A stretch of 64,000 bases of DNA from contig JADJXS010000001.1 of the NCBI GenBank assembly GCA_016710275.1, forward strand, positions 2,914,001-2,978,000, written 5' to 3'. The notes under the pieces are model-generated. The model worked only from the letters and a program-made list of their open reading frames with translations, did no database searches and was not told the DNA's origin. A program made the position numbers and the translations under genes. Source of the DNA: Phycisphaerales bacterium. GTDB lineage: Bacteria > Planctomycetota > Phycisphaerae > UBA1845 > Fen-1342. Shown here piece by piece: positions 14,452 through 23,852 of this stretch (position 1 is the stretch's first letter; every line of letters begins with the position of its first letter).

Positions 14452-16175
14452 CAATCACCCTCCGCGCCGGGGCGACGGATGCCGTACTTACGCAGGCGAT
14501 AGCGCAGATTGTCGCGGGTCATGTTCAGCGCCGCGGCGGCACGGGTCTGGTTCCACGCGCACTGGCGCAGCGCGCCCAGAATCATCGACCGCTCCAGGTC
14601 GGCGACGGCACGGTCCACCCCCCCGCCGCCGAAGTCGGACCCGTCACCCATCTCAACAGGCGACGGCGCCGCGCCAGTCCCCGCGTCTCCGGCGGGCAAA
14701 CCGCGCCCCGCGCCGGCGGCTGCGCCATTGGATCGTGCCGCACTCGGAACAGCGGGCTTCTGCGGGCTGCGCACCTCGGGAGGAAGCTGCGCCACGGTCA
14801 ACCGCCCCTGGTCGGCCAGCAGCACACCGCGCTCGATCACGTTGCGAAGCTCGCGGATGTTTCCCGGCCAGCGATACGCGGTCAGCGCCGCCAGGGCATC
14901 CGCCGCGATGCGCACCGGTCCGGTGCCGATTTGTCGAGCGGCGATTTCCGCAAAGTGCTCGCACAGCGCCGCGATGTCCTCGCGTCGATCGCGCAGCGCC
15001 GGCAGCGTGATCGGAAACACGTTGAGCCGGTAGTACAGGTCTTCGCGAAACTGCCCGAGCGAAATCGCCCGCTGCAGGTCGCGATTCGTGGCGGCGATGA
15101 TCCGCACGTCGCAGGCGATCGTCCGCGTGCCGCCGACGCGGACGAACTCGCGCTCCTGCAATACGCGCAGCAGCTTGATCTGCGTCGAAAGGCCGACGTC
15201 GCCGATTTCATCGAGAAAAAGCGTGCCGCCGTCGGCCAGCTCGAAGCGCCCCTGCTTGCGCCCCGAAGCGCCGGTAAACGCACCGGCCTCGTGCCCGAAC
15301 AGCTCGCTCTCGAGCAGCGTCTCCGGCAGCGCCGCGCAGTTCACGCCGATGAACGGCCGCTCCCGCCGCGGGCTGTGCTGATGAATCCACCGCGCGTGCA
15401 TTTCCTTGCCCGTGCCGGTCTCCCCAAGCAGCAGGACCGAGCTGCGCGCCGGCGCGACGCGCTCACAAAGCTCCATCGCGGCCCGCAGCGCCGGCCCCGC
15501 CCCGATGATGTTGTCATCCGCACGGGCGCTCTCGACCAGACCCCGGTTCTCGCGGATCAGTTCCTGGTGCATCTGCGCGTTCGAGACGCCGATCGCGGCC
15601 AGGTTCGCGAAAATCTGGAGCAGCTCCATGTCGCCGTCGGCGAAGTCCGGCAACCCCGCCCGCCGGTTCAGCACCTCCACCACGCCGATGACCTGCTCGC
15701 GATGCCGCAGCGGCGCCGCCAACATGCCGCGCGTCGTGAACGAGGATTGCTTGTCAAACGCGCCGTAGAAGGCCGGATCGCGCCGCGCGTCACGCACCTG
15801 TTCCGGCCGCCCGGTCGACACCACGCGCCCGGCGATTCCCAGGTCCGCGTCGAACTCCCGCCCGATCAGGGCCGTCCCCGCGTCCCCGATGGCGGCCTTG
15901 AAGACCAGCTTGCGCCGCCGGGCGTCGAGGAGGAGCACGGACGCCGCCTCAGCCTGCAGAACGTCCGCGGCAGTACGGGCGATTGCCTGCAGCGTGGTCT
16001 GCAGGTCGAGGCTGGAATTGATGGCGGCGGAGGCCTCCAGCAGGAGCGCCAGCGACTCGCGGCTGCCGGGCAGCCCGGAGCCGATGACGCCCGAACGCAA
16101 ATCCGGGACCGTGCTCAATTGGCTCTCCCACGTCCTCGCCGGGCGACGCGCGCAAACGCCGCCACGGGGAATCAT
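14451..16175 (-). CDS. Sigma-54-dependent transcriptional activator with GAF sensor
   Basis: The domain order is GAF (about residues 45-205), AAA+ ATPase and Fis-type helix-turn-helix. The ATPase has Walker A GETGTGKE, the sigma-54 contact loop ESELFGHEAGAFTGA, Walker B GGTLFLDEIGD and RWPGNIRELRNVIERG. The C-terminal helix-turn-helix is NQTRAAAALNMTRDNLRYRL. It opens sigma-54 promoters by ATP hydrolysis; the GAF domain replaces a phosphorylated receiver, so a small ligand or another GAF signal is likely. A linker of about 50 Gly/Ala/Pro residues separates ATPase and HTH. The start is uncertain: ATG 16175 is used, a frame start at 16202 and TTGs near residue 20 are alternatives. It is coupled to the DinB-like gene. 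Confidence 0.9.
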   Translation of the reverse strand: MIPRGGVCARRPARTWESQLSTVPDLRSGVIGSGLPGSRESLALLLEASAAINSSLDLQTTLQAIARTAADVLQAEAASVLLLDARRRKLVFKAAIGDAGTALIGREFDADLGIAGRVVSTGRPEQVRDARRDPAFYGAFDKQSSFTTRGMLAAPLRHREQVIGVVEVLNRRAGLPDFADGDMELLQIFANLAAIGVSNAQMHQELIRENRGLVESARADDNIIGAGPALRAAMELCERVAPARSSVLLLGETGTGKEMHARWIHQHSPRRERPFIGVNCAALPETLLESELFGHEAGAFTGASGRKQGRFELADGGTLFLDEIGDVGLSTQIKLLRVLQEREFVRVGGTRTIACDVRIIAATNRDLQRAISLGQFREDLYYRLNVFPITLPALRDRREDIAALCEHFAEIAARQIGTGPVRIAADALAALTAYRWPGNIRELRNVIERGVLLADQGRLTVAQLPPEVRSPQKPAVPSAARSNGAAAGAGRGLPAGDAGTGAAPSPVEMGDGSDFGGGGVDRAVADLERSMILGALRQCAWNQTRAAAALNMTRDNLRYRLRKYGIRRPGAEGD

Positions 16176-16420
16176 ACCGTGCCTAACGCATAGCGACGGC
16201 ATTGGTTACGATTGTCGGCGACGCACGCACCGACATCGTGGCGGACACGGGGCAGCGCCCAGCGCGGCGCGCCCGATAAATCCGCTCATTGACGGGGCCG
16301 ACGCATTATTCGCGCGCCCCCAGATGCCCGAAAAGCCAGGACGGCGCAAATCTGCCGCGCCGAACCGCCAAATCCCTGTTTCCCCGGCGAACCTCCCACA
16401 ACTCGCCGGCGTATGGAGCG

Positions 16421-17023
16421 ATGGTGGCCGACACGCGCCGAGATGAGGAGCTGCTGGCCGACCACCTCGCCGGGCGACACGGCGCGTTTGAATCGCTGGT
16501 CGCGCGGTACGTCCCGGAGTTGTTCGCGTTCCTCTATCGTTTCGTCGGAGATCGCGCCGCCGCGGACGACCTGGTGCAGGAGACGTTCCTGCAGGTGCAT
16601 CTTTCGGCGGGCTCTTTTGACCCGCAACGGGCCTTCAAGCCCTGGCTCTACACCATCTCGGCCAACAAGGCCCGGGATTATCTGCGACAGCGCGGCCGCC
16701 GGCCGGAAGCGTCGCTGGACAGTCCCGGAATCGATGGCGACGGGCCGGGCGCGGCGGCGGGTGTGGCGGCTGAAGGGCCGGACGCGGTCGAACAGCTCGC
16801 TGACGGTGAGCGCCGCGAGTTGGTTCGCCGGCTGATCGACCGAATGCCGGAGCATCTGCGCGAGATTCTGCTGCTGGGATACTTCCAGCAGTTGCCGTAT
16901 GCGGACATCGCCGACGTGCTCGACATTCCGGTCGGGACGGTCAAGAGCCGGCTGCACGCTGCGGTGACGCATTTCGCCCGGCTGTGGGAGCAACGGACCG
17001 GAGCGCGGGCGGTCGATTCGTGA
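16421..17023 (+). CDS. ECF RNA polymerase sigma factor
   Basis: The 200-residue protein starts at ATG 16421 after GGAG; the longer frame from 16289 is unlikely. Region 2 is seen in FVGDRAAADDLVQETFLQVH and KPWLYTISANKARDYLRQRG. Region 4 is LREILLLGYFQQLPYADIAD followed by DIPVGTVKSRLHAAV. The linker between the regions is Gly/Ala/Pro-rich. It directs polymerase to a regulon of extracytoplasmic-type genes. The membrane-anchored protein 124 bp downstream is the probable partner that controls it. Confidence 0.93.
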   Translation: MVADTRRDEELLADHLAGRHGAFESLVARYVPELFAFLYRFVGDRAAADDLVQETFLQVHLSAGSFDPQRAFKPWLYTISANKARDYLRQRGRRPEASLDSPGIDGDGPGAAAGVAAEGPDAVEQLADGERRELVRRLIDRMPEHLREILLLGYFQQLPYADIADVLDIPVGTVKSRLHAAVTHFARLWEQRTGARAVDS

Positions 17024-17146
17024 CGGCCTGCGGCGGGCCGCGTGTGTACGGGATTTGAATTGCCGGCTCTTGAGCCGAAGGGTCGGAAGCCCTGAGTTGC
17101 CTGGCCCCGCGTTAGAGCGGGTGATGAGCCTTTGGAAGCAAAACGC

Positions 17147-18151
17147 ATGTCGCACGATCAAGCAATGGATGGCCAACTGCTGGACCTGCACCTCGGTGCG
17201 CTGTCGGTCACCGACCGCGCCGCGGTGTTGCAGCGCGTCGCGGCCGACCCGCGTCTGGCCGAGCAGCACGCCGCGCTATCGGGCGTCTTCTCCGCGCTGC
17301 GCTCCGCCGCCGATTCTCCGCCTCTGCCTGCCGACCTTGTACAACGAACCTGCGCCCGGGTCGCTTCCGCCCCCGCGCTGCGCATCCGCCGTCCGGCCGC
17401 GACGGCCGATGCCAGTCTCGTGCGGCGCGTATTCGGCCTGCGCGACGTCATCGCCACCGCGGCGATGGTCGTGCTGATCGTCGGGGTGGGCGTGCCTTCC
17501 CTGCTTCACGTTCGCGAACGCGGGCAGCGCGTCATGTGCTCCGCGCAACTGGCCCAGATTGGCCAGGCCATGGGCAGCTACGCGACCGCGCATGCCGGGG
17601 CGCTGCCCTTTGCGGGCTGGGGCCCGCGCGCGAGCTGGGCGCCTTCGAGCGACCCGGCCGCTGACGTTCGACCCAACCGCCGGCATCTCTTCCCGGTCGT
17701 GCGGGCGGGCACGGTCTCCCCGCGAGCGCTGATCTGCCCCTCCACGACGGACGTGCCCGTGCCGGCTGCGAAGGTTCGCGAGCTGGAGGATTTCCCCGAT
17801 GCGCGGAATCTCAGCTTCGCCTACCAGAACATGGCCGGCCAGCGCCCGACGCTGAACCGCACGCCCTCCGACATGCCGATCGTCGCCGATGACAATCCCA
17901 TCTTCGACCGCGGGCGCTTCCTGATGGCGGATATCCCGACGCGCCTGGGTCTGCAACAACCCTGGGCGGTCAACTCGCGAACGCACGCCGGACGCGGCCA
18001 GAACGTCCTCACGCTCGGCGGCCGCGTGCTCTGGACCACCTCACCGGACGTGGGGATCGACGGCGACAACATTTGGACGCTGCGCGGTGTACAGGGCTAC
18101 CAGGGCCGCGAAGGCCCCGGCGCGGAGACTGATTCCCACCTGCTCAAGTGA
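17147..18151 (+). CDS. Membrane-anchored partner of the ECF sigma factor, with pilin-like outer domain
   Basis: A 334-residue protein with a helical cytoplasmic part of about 90 residues (AMDGQLLDLHLGALSVTDRA...), one membrane segment (DVIATAAMVVLIVGVGVPSL) and an exported domain of about 210 residues. The region after the membrane (CSAQLAQIGQAMGSYATAHA) resembles the helix of type-IV-pilin/DUF1559 proteins of planctomycetes. Position behind a sigma factor suggests an anti-sigma factor, but I see no zinc-binding HxxxCxxC motif. The ATG at 17147 follows GGAAG by eight bases. Confidence is good for topology and low for function. Confidence 0.65.
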   Translation: MSHDQAMDGQLLDLHLGALSVTDRAAVLQRVAADPRLAEQHAALSGVFSALRSAADSPPLPADLVQRTCARVASAPALRIRRPAATADASLVRRVFGLRDVIATAAMVVLIVGVGVPSLLHVRERGQRVMCSAQLAQIGQAMGSYATAHAGALPFAGWGPRASWAPSSDPAADVRPNRRHLFPVVRAGTVSPRALICPSTTDVPVPAAKVRELEDFPDARNLSFAYQNMAGQRPTLNRTPSDMPIVADDNPIFDRGRFLMADIPTRLGLQQPWAVNSRTHAGRGQNVLTLGGRVLWTTSPDVGIDGDNIWTLRGVQGYQGREGPGAETDSHLLK

Positions 18152-18160
18152 CGCAGCGCC

Positions 18161-19138
18161 TTAGCGATCCAGCCCCAGCCGAATCGCATTCTCCGCATAG
18201 ACCTTCCGCAGCACCTCCGGCGGCAGATTCACACCGCTCAATCGCGGCGCTCCATCGGCATCCGGATCCTCGATCGGGCTAAGCCCGTCGAAGTCCGTCT
18301 CCCACAGCATGCGCTGCGCCCAGTAACGGCTGGCGTAATGATCGAAGTCGTGACGCGGTTCGGTCACGCAGTCACTGCCGAACAGCACGCGATCCGCGTT
18401 GCGAATCACCAGCTCGCGCACGCGCTGCGGCCGGCGCGACACCTCGCGCACCACCCACTTCGTCGCGCTGGTGTCGATCACGTAGTTCGGATGGCGGTCA
18501 AACAGCTCCTGCAGCAGGTCGCAGTCCTCGACCGTTCCGCCCATGTGCGCCCCGATCACCAGCCGCGGATGAACCCGCCGCAGCAGGTGCTCCAACTGCC
18601 CATATTGCTCGCGCTTCGTGCCGAAGCGCCGCGTGTCCGTGTAGCGGGAGTTCCACCACACCGACGGATCCCCGACGTGCACCATGAACGAATAGCCCAG
18701 CTCCAGCGCGCGGGCGATGATCGGTTCCATGAAGGGATGGTCGAGCGTCAGCCCGTGTTCGTCCCGCATCGGCGGCGCCACCCAGAACTTGCACAACGAT
18801 GCGCCCAGATCGCGGAATTCGGCGAGATCGGACATCCATTGACGCGAAAACGCATCCGTCAGCGCGAAGTCGGCCCAGCGCGGCACCGCGATGAAACCGA
18901 TGCGATCTCCAAAACGCTCGCGCAGCCGCGGCGCCTCAAGCAGAGACTGCATCGACAGCACGCGCCGCACGCCGTACGCGGCGGCCGCCTCGAAGAACGG
19001 CTCGACCCCCTCGGCGGTTCGCACGTGCGTGTGAACGTCAAACAGCGGAACGTCCACGGTCCATTTCGGAACGCGCCGATAGTCCAACCCGGTCAGGTTG
19101 GAGGGATTGACGGACGAAGCGCCCGTGCCGGTGCTCAT
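18161..19138 (-). CDS. Amidohydrolase-2 family metal-dependent hydrolase
   Basis: The 325-residue TIM-barrel protein has the metal-binding sequence of this superfamily: DVHTH near residue 35, a lysine in CKFWVAPP, HVGDP, GAHMGG and the catalytic aspartate in VLFGSDCV. The family hydrolyses or decarboxylates small cyclic or carboxylic substrates; the substrate here is unknown. The start MSTGTG at 19138 is preferred to 19156. It ends ten bases from the stop of the convergent gene upstream and is divergent from the histidine kinase gene. Confidence 0.85.
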   Translation of the reverse strand: MSTGTGASSVNPSNLTGLDYRRVPKWTVDVPLFDVHTHVRTAEGVEPFFEAAAAYGVRRVLSMQSLLEAPRLRERFGDRIGFIAVPRWADFALTDAFSRQWMSDLAEFRDLGASLCKFWVAPPMRDEHGLTLDHPFMEPIIARALELGYSFMVHVGDPSVWWNSRYTDTRRFGTKREQYGQLEHLLRRVHPRLVIGAHMGGTVEDCDLLQELFDRHPNYVIDTSATKWVVREVSRRPQRVRELVIRNADRVLFGSDCVTEPRHDFDHYASRYWAQRMLWETDFDGLSPIEDPDADGAPRLSGVNLPPEVLRKVYAENAIRLGLDR

Positions 19139-19239
19139 GAAATCATGTCCTTGCAAACCCGCCGCGACGATGCGGGCCGGGGCGGTTCAATCGCCCGGCC
19201 TCGCTTGCCGGGGCGATTCGCCGCGGGATAATCCCCGGC

Positions 19240-20301
19240 ATGATACGCGGCTTTGGCCACGCGCTATTCTATCTGCTTGCACTCGGCGTTCTGCTTTCCG
19301 GCGGCGCTGCGCTGCTCGTGCACCCCGGCGCATGGCAGGCGATTCTCGTCTGCGTCACGGGCGCGCTGGTCACCTCGCTGATCTGCGAGCGGCTGGCGCG
19401 GCGCTATCTGCGCAGCACGCTGGGAGCGCTGCGGCGCGTCGCCGATGACGTCGGCCACGGACGGCCGGCCAGCGCGATCGATGCCCATCCCGGGGATGAT
19501 TTCTACAAGCTCGCCTCGGCGATCAACCTCGTCGCCGCGAGACTGAGCGAGGCCACCCGCCGGCAGCGCGAGCTGCACGACGAGCTGCGCCGCCGCGAAC
19601 GGCTCGCCTTTCTCGGAGAACTGGCCGCAACCGTCGCCCACGAGGTGAACAACCCGCTCGACGGCGTTCAGAATTGCGTGCGAATCCTGCGTCGCAGCGA
19701 AGACCCGGTTCGCGCGGCGCAGATGCTCGACCTGATCGACTCCGGCCTGGCGCGCATCGCCATGATCGTGCGGCGGCTGCTGACGCTCGCGCGGGAGAAC
19801 GTCATCAAGCCGACACCGACCCCCGTCCGCAACGTGCTCACCCGCGCGATTTCCGCGCTCGACGGCAAGCTGACCGCCGGCATCACCATCGAACGGCGCG
19901 ACAGCGGTGAGCCGGACACCGCCGCCGTCGATCCGCAGTTGCTCGAACAGGTGTTCGTGAATCTCCTGACCAACGCCGCCGACAGCATGCCCTCCGGCGG
20001 CGAACTGGTCATCGCCCAGCGCTGCGAGCGCGGAGGCGATCCCTCCCGTACCGCCGCGCTGGTGCACGTCAGCATCCGCGACAGCGGCCACGGCATCCCG
20101 CCGGACCTGCTGCCGCACATTTTCGAGCCGTTTGTCACGACCAAGCGCGACGGCAAGGGCACCGGACTGGGACTTCCGATCGCTTCACGAATCATCGACG
20201 CGCATCATGGCGCGCTGACGGTCGAAACACACGAAGACGCCCCGGGCGTGACGTTTCATGTGCGAATTCCGCGCATCGAGCCGGGCGCGGCCCCCTCCTG
20301 A
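19240..20301 (+). CDS. Sensor histidine kinase
   Basis: Two N-terminal membrane segments (ALFYLLALGVLLSGGAALLV and AWQAILVCVTGALVTSLICE) have almost no periplasmic loop between them, so it probably senses the membrane or an internal signal. A HAMP-like linker follows, then the phosphoacceptor helix LGELAATVAHEVNNPLDG with His near residue 133. The ATP lid carries NLLTNAADSM, DSGHGIPPDLL, FEPFVTTK and GTGLGLPI. The 353-residue length and H-box are NtrB/HPK4-like. No receiver-domain protein is near it in the window, so its partner is elsewhere. Confidence 0.92.
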   Translation: MIRGFGHALFYLLALGVLLSGGAALLVHPGAWQAILVCVTGALVTSLICERLARRYLRSTLGALRRVADDVGHGRPASAIDAHPGDDFYKLASAINLVAARLSEATRRQRELHDELRRRERLAFLGELAATVAHEVNNPLDGVQNCVRILRRSEDPVRAAQMLDLIDSGLARIAMIVRRLLTLARENVIKPTPTPVRNVLTRAISALDGKLTAGITIERRDSGEPDTAAVDPQLLEQVFVNLLTNAADSMPSGGELVIAQRCERGGDPSRTAALVHVSIRDSGHGIPPDLLPHIFEPFVTTKRDGKGTGLGLPIASRIIDAHHGALTVETHEDAPGVTFHVRIPRIEPGAAPS

Positions 20302-20313
20302 CCGGCCGCCGGT

Positions 20314-20937
20314 CTACTTCTCATCCGGCGCGTCGTTCGATTCGCCCTTCTGCGGCCGAAAGTCCAGCGACGCCGAGTTGATGCAGTAACGCACCCCCGT
20401 CGGCGCCGGGCCGTCGTCAAACAAATGCCCCAGGTAAGCGCCGCAGCGCGTACACGTGACCTCGGTCCGGATCATCCCGTGCGAACGATCCTCGGTCTCC
20501 GTGATCCGCTCCGCATCCGCGGGCGTGTGAAACGCCGGCCAGCCGCAGCCGGAGTTGTACTTCGCCGCCGACACAAACAGCGTTTCGCCGCAGCAAATGC
20601 AGGTGTATGTCCCCGGCTCGAAGTGCTTGTCATACTTCCCGGTGAACGCCCGCTCGGTACCCTTCTGCCGCGTCACGTAGTACTGCTCCGCTGTGAGCCG
20701 CTCGCGCCACTCGGCGTCAGTCACCTTCGACGGATCGCTCGGCATGTCTGAACCCGGCTTCGCGTCCTTCGTGTGCTTCACGTTCCGTTCCTCCGTCTCC
20801 CTGTTTCGGCCACTGCCGCCGCTCTCTCCGCCGTTCCGGCATCCCGCGCCGACCGCCGCAAGAATCCCGCACAGCGCCGCTGCCGCAATCATTCGCACAA
20901 TCCGCACTCCTGCGATCCGTCCGCTTTCACCCATCAT
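20314..20937 (-). CDS. msrB: Peptide-methionine (R)-S-oxide reductase, lipoprotein form
   Basis: Reduces methionine-R-sulfoxide in oxidised proteins. A lipobox (GILAAVGAGC) and a Gly/Ser-rich linker precede the enzyme, so it is exported and lipid-anchored. The catalytic domain has the zinc cysteines CICC and CTRC, NSGCGWPAFH, and GVRYCINSASLDF with the catalytic cysteine. Two adjacent ATGs (20937, 20934) are possible starts. The extracytoplasmic location suggests repair of envelope proteins. The gap 20938-21236 to the next gene holds no convincing coding sequence. Confidence 0.93.
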   Translation of the reverse strand: MMGESGRIAGVRIVRMIAAAALCGILAAVGAGCRNGGESGGSGRNRETEERNVKHTKDAKPGSDMPSDPSKVTDAEWRERLTAEQYYVTRQKGTERAFTGKYDKHFEPGTYTCICCGETLFVSAAKYNSGCGWPAFHTPADAERITETEDRSHGMIRTEVTCTRCGAYLGHLFDDGPAPTGVRYCINSASLDFRPQKGESNDAPDEK

Positions 20938-21236
20938 CGACGCAGCGCCGGTTCAGCCGCCGACGACGACGCCAACGAAACCGAAGCCAACGGCGCGAAC
21001 CAATCGAACCCGTCGCCGCGATCCAATCGTAGGACCGACCCGCCCGCCCGGCCACGACTCACGCTCTCCTCCCGCACCGGCCCGCCCAATCGCTTGGATG
21101 CCCCTTCCCGCGCAGACGTTTCACACGGCCTTCATCACCCTCCCGCCGCGGCCGCGCGCGAGCGCCTCGCCCCTTTCGCCCCGTCGCCGCTTGCCCTACC
21201 CTCCCGCGTTCCATGACCCGAATCTCGGACCCCCCT

Positions 21237-22097
21237 ATGACCGAGCGAAGCGCCTGCCGCTACGACCTGCTGGCCGTCGATCTTGACGGCACGCTGCTCG
21301 ACCGGCGCGATCGCATCCCCGATCGCAATCGCGAGGCGCTGCACCGCGCCCACGAGGCGGGCGTTCGCATCGTCCTCTGCACCGGCCGCGCCTACGCCGA
21401 GACGCGCCCCGTGCTGCGCGAACTGGGCCTCGATCTCGACGCCGCCGTCACCGTCTTCGGGGCGCTGGTCACGGATGTCCGCACCGAGCGCCCGCTCGCC
21501 GCAGCGCCCATGGACGCCGATACCGGCCGAGCCGTCGCCGACGTCTTTCTCTCCCACGGTTTCCCGCCGGTCTGGCTCAGCGACGGCGCAGACGGCATCG
21601 ACGGTTTCGAGTTCGACGCACCGCGCCGGCATCCCGGTTACGCCCTCTGGCGGTCCTGGTCCGCCTGCCGCATTGAGTCACGACCGACGCCGCTGCCCGC
21701 CGATCTGCCTCCGGCCCTGCGAATTTCGATCATCGGGGAGCATGAGGTGCTCGCCGAAGTCGCTTCCGGGCTGCGCTCGAACGTCGGCGACCGCATCGTA
21801 TTTAATGAACTGCGCGTGCCGTCGGCGCGCGTCACCGTGCTCGAGGCCTTCGCCGCCGGCGTCAATAAGTGGGCCGGTATCGTGCGCCTGTGCGACGCAT
21901 GGGGCATCGACCCGCGCCGAACCGTCGCCATCGGCGACGAAGTCAACGACGTGGACATGTTGCGGAGCGCCGGCCTCGGCGTGGCCATGGCCAACGCCCG
22001 GCCCGAGGTGCAGGCCGCGGCACGCTGCGTTACGGCCACCAACGAAGAGTGCGGCGTCGCGCAACTGGTGGAGCGCATGCTCAGCGGCGACGTCTAG
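21237..22097 (+). CDS. HAD-superfamily Cof-type phosphatase
   Basis: The N-terminal DLDGTLLDRRDRIP gives the nucleophilic Asp and the acid/base Asp. TGRAYAE follows, then a C2-type cap, and at the C-terminus NKWAGIVRL and GDEVNDVDMLRSAGLGVAMA complete the active site. Cof-type enzymes dephosphorylate sugar phosphates or cofactors; the substrate is not predictable. Start ATG 21237 leaves a short, family-typical N-terminus of 14 residues; ATG 21213, eight codons upstream in frame, is also possible. Neither has a strong ribosome site. Confidence 0.88.
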   Translation: MTERSACRYDLLAVDLDGTLLDRRDRIPDRNREALHRAHEAGVRIVLCTGRAYAETRPVLRELGLDLDAAVTVFGALVTDVRTERPLAAAPMDADTGRAVADVFLSHGFPPVWLSDGADGIDGFEFDAPRRHPGYALWRSWSACRIESRPTPLPADLPPALRISIIGEHEVLAEVASGLRSNVGDRIVFNELRVPSARVTVLEAFAAGVNKWAGIVRLCDAWGIDPRRTVAIGDEVNDVDMLRSAGLGVAMANARPEVQAAARCVTATNEECGVAQLVERMLSGDV

Positions 22098-22183
22098 CCC
22101 GCCTGGCAATCGATGCGTCGCAAAGCCCGACAGCCACGCGGCATCATCGACCCTGTGCAGCCCCTTTTCGCCCGATCTCAGAC

Positions 22184-22852
22184 ATGGAGCCATCCGCGTT
22201 GTTCGCCCCCTACGCTCGAACCGAGGTGTTCGTCACGGCCGCCGTCGGCGCCGGTGCAGCGCTGGCAACCGCGCTCTATGCCGGACCGCTCTGGTCGATT
22301 CTGCCGGTCGCGGCCGCCGCCGCGCTGCTCTCCTTCTACCGCGACCCGCACCGCACTCCGCCGGCGCGGAAGGACGTGCTGATCGCGCCGGCCGACGGGC
22401 GCATCGTGGACATCTCCCGGATTCCGCCGACGGACGGCAGCCCGCCGCTGCTCTCCATCACGATCTTCCTGAGCGTGATGAATGTGCATCTCAACCGCAG
22501 CCCCTGCGCCGGCCGCGTGCTGGCGGTCGACTATCGCCCCGGCCGCTTCCTCAACGCGCTCGATCCCGCCAGTAACCGCGAAAATGAGTCAAACCGCGTC
22601 GATTTCGAACCGGCGGCGCCGCTGCCCGGCCCGGTCAGCATCCGCCAGATCGCCGGCCTGCTGGCCCGCCGGATCGTCTGCGCCGTTCGGCCGGGTGATT
22701 CAGTGGCCCTCGGCCAGCGGGTGGGTATGATCAAGCTGGGTTCGCGGACCGAGTTGTGCGCCGTGGACGACGGCGGCTGGATCGTCGAAGTGAAGATCGG
22801 CGACGTCGTCCGCGGAGCCGAGACGATCATGCTCTCGCGAAAGGCGGGATGA
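22184..22852 (+). CDS. psd: Phosphatidylserine decarboxylase proenzyme
   Basis: Converts phosphatidylserine to phosphatidylethanolamine. The 222-residue short form has an N-terminal hydrophobic hairpin, the core FLSVMNVHLNRSPCAGRV and the self-cleavage motif GMIKLGSRTEL. Cleavage between Gly and Ser creates the pyruvoyl group. The motif reads LGSR where LGST is commonest. ATG 22184 is chosen over the long out-of-family extension to 21869. It is followed after four bases by pssA, so the two steps of PE synthesis are co-expressed. Confidence 0.93.
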   Translation: MEPSALFAPYARTEVFVTAAVGAGAALATALYAGPLWSILPVAAAAALLSFYRDPHRTPPARKDVLIAPADGRIVDISRIPPTDGSPPLLSITIFLSVMNVHLNRSPCAGRVLAVDYRPGRFLNALDPASNRENESNRVDFEPAAPLPGPVSIRQIAGLLARRIVCAVRPGDSVALGQRVGMIKLGSRTELCAVDDGGWIVEVKIGDVVRGAETIMLSRKAG

Positions 22853-22856
22853 GGTC

Positions 22857-23846
22857 GTGACGCCGAACGATCGCCTGAACGCCGAGCCGCCCGGAGCGCG
22901 CGAGTCGCCGGAGTTGCTCGATCCGCCCGCGTTGGCGGAGCGCGATGAGCGGCCGCCGCTGCGCGCGATCGCCCTTCTGCCCAGCGCGGCGACGCTCGGC
23001 AACCTGATCTGCGGCTTCATCGCCGTGTTCCTGTGCCTGCTCGAAATTCGAGCGGCCTACTCGCCGGCGTTTCCGGCCCAGCCGCGCGTCCTGCCCCATC
23101 TTCAGGCTTATGTGCCCAGCTACATCGCCTATGCCGCCTACCTGATCATTGCCGCGATGATTTTCGACGCGCTGGACGGCCGCCTCGCGCGCATCGCGCG
23201 GCGCACGACGGAGTTCGGAGCGCAATTGGATTCCATCGCCGACGTCGTCAGCTTCGGCGTCGCTCCCACCGCGATGTACCTGACGATCCTGCTGCATCGA
23301 TTCGCACCAGCCGACGCCGACCCCACCGTCTCGGCCGCCCTGTGGCGAATCGGGCTGATCGGCGGGCTGGTGTATCTGAGTTGCGCCGCCATCCGCCTGG
23401 CGCGCTACAACGCCGAGAACATCCGCGATGAATCCGCCGCCCGCAAATTCAGCGGCCTGCCCACACCGGGCGCCGCCGCCGGCTTCACCGCCCTGCTGCT
23501 GCTGCATGAGCAGTGGGTGAATGTCGGGGGTGCGTTCAGCGGTTCGGATGGCGCGGCCATTCTGCGCTGGGCGATTGCGCCGGTCGCGTTCGGCCTCGGC
23601 ATGCTGATGGTCAGCCGCCTGGACTATGTGCACGTGTTCAACGTGTATGTGCGGCGCGAGCACCCGCCCACGCACCTGGTGGCGCTGGTCGTGATCGCCG
23701 TCGCGACCTGGTACTCACCCGAAATCACGCTCACGCTGGGCGCGTTTGCGTACATCGTGAGCGGGATGGTCTTGAACCTGCGTCGCCGGCGGAACCTGGC
23801 GCGCGGCGGCCTGCCCGCGTCGGCGCACGTCAATCACCACAATTGA
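22857..23846 (+). CDS. pssA: CDP-diacylglycerol--serine O-phosphatidyltransferase
   Basis: An integral membrane enzyme that makes phosphatidylserine from CDP-diacylglycerol and serine. The CDP-alcohol phosphatidyltransferase motif is complete: DALDGRLARIARR, then GAQLDSIADVVSFG, giving D-G-x2-A-R...G-x3-D-x3-D. About seven hydrophobic segments follow a polar N-terminus of 50 residues. The GTG start at 22857 lies four bases after the psd stop. The product feeds the decarboxylase encoded just upstream. Confidence 0.93.
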   Translation: MTPNDRLNAEPPGARESPELLDPPALAERDERPPLRAIALLPSAATLGNLICGFIAVFLCLLEIRAAYSPAFPAQPRVLPHLQAYVPSYIAYAAYLIIAAMIFDALDGRLARIARRTTEFGAQLDSIADVVSFGVAPTAMYLTILLHRFAPADADPTVSAALWRIGLIGGLVYLSCAAIRLARYNAENIRDESAARKFSGLPTPGAAAGFTALLLLHEQWVNVGGAFSGSDGAAILRWAIAPVAFGLGMLMVSRLDYVHVFNVYVRREHPPTHLVALVVIAVATWYSPEITLTLGAFAYIVSGMVLNLRRRRNLARGGLPASAHVNHHN

Positions 23847-23852
23847 CCCCCG

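Noticed and set aside
14451..16175. Two-component pair between the sigma-54 activator and the histidine kinase at 19240
   Set aside because: The activator has a GAF domain instead of a receiver domain, and three other genes separate the two.
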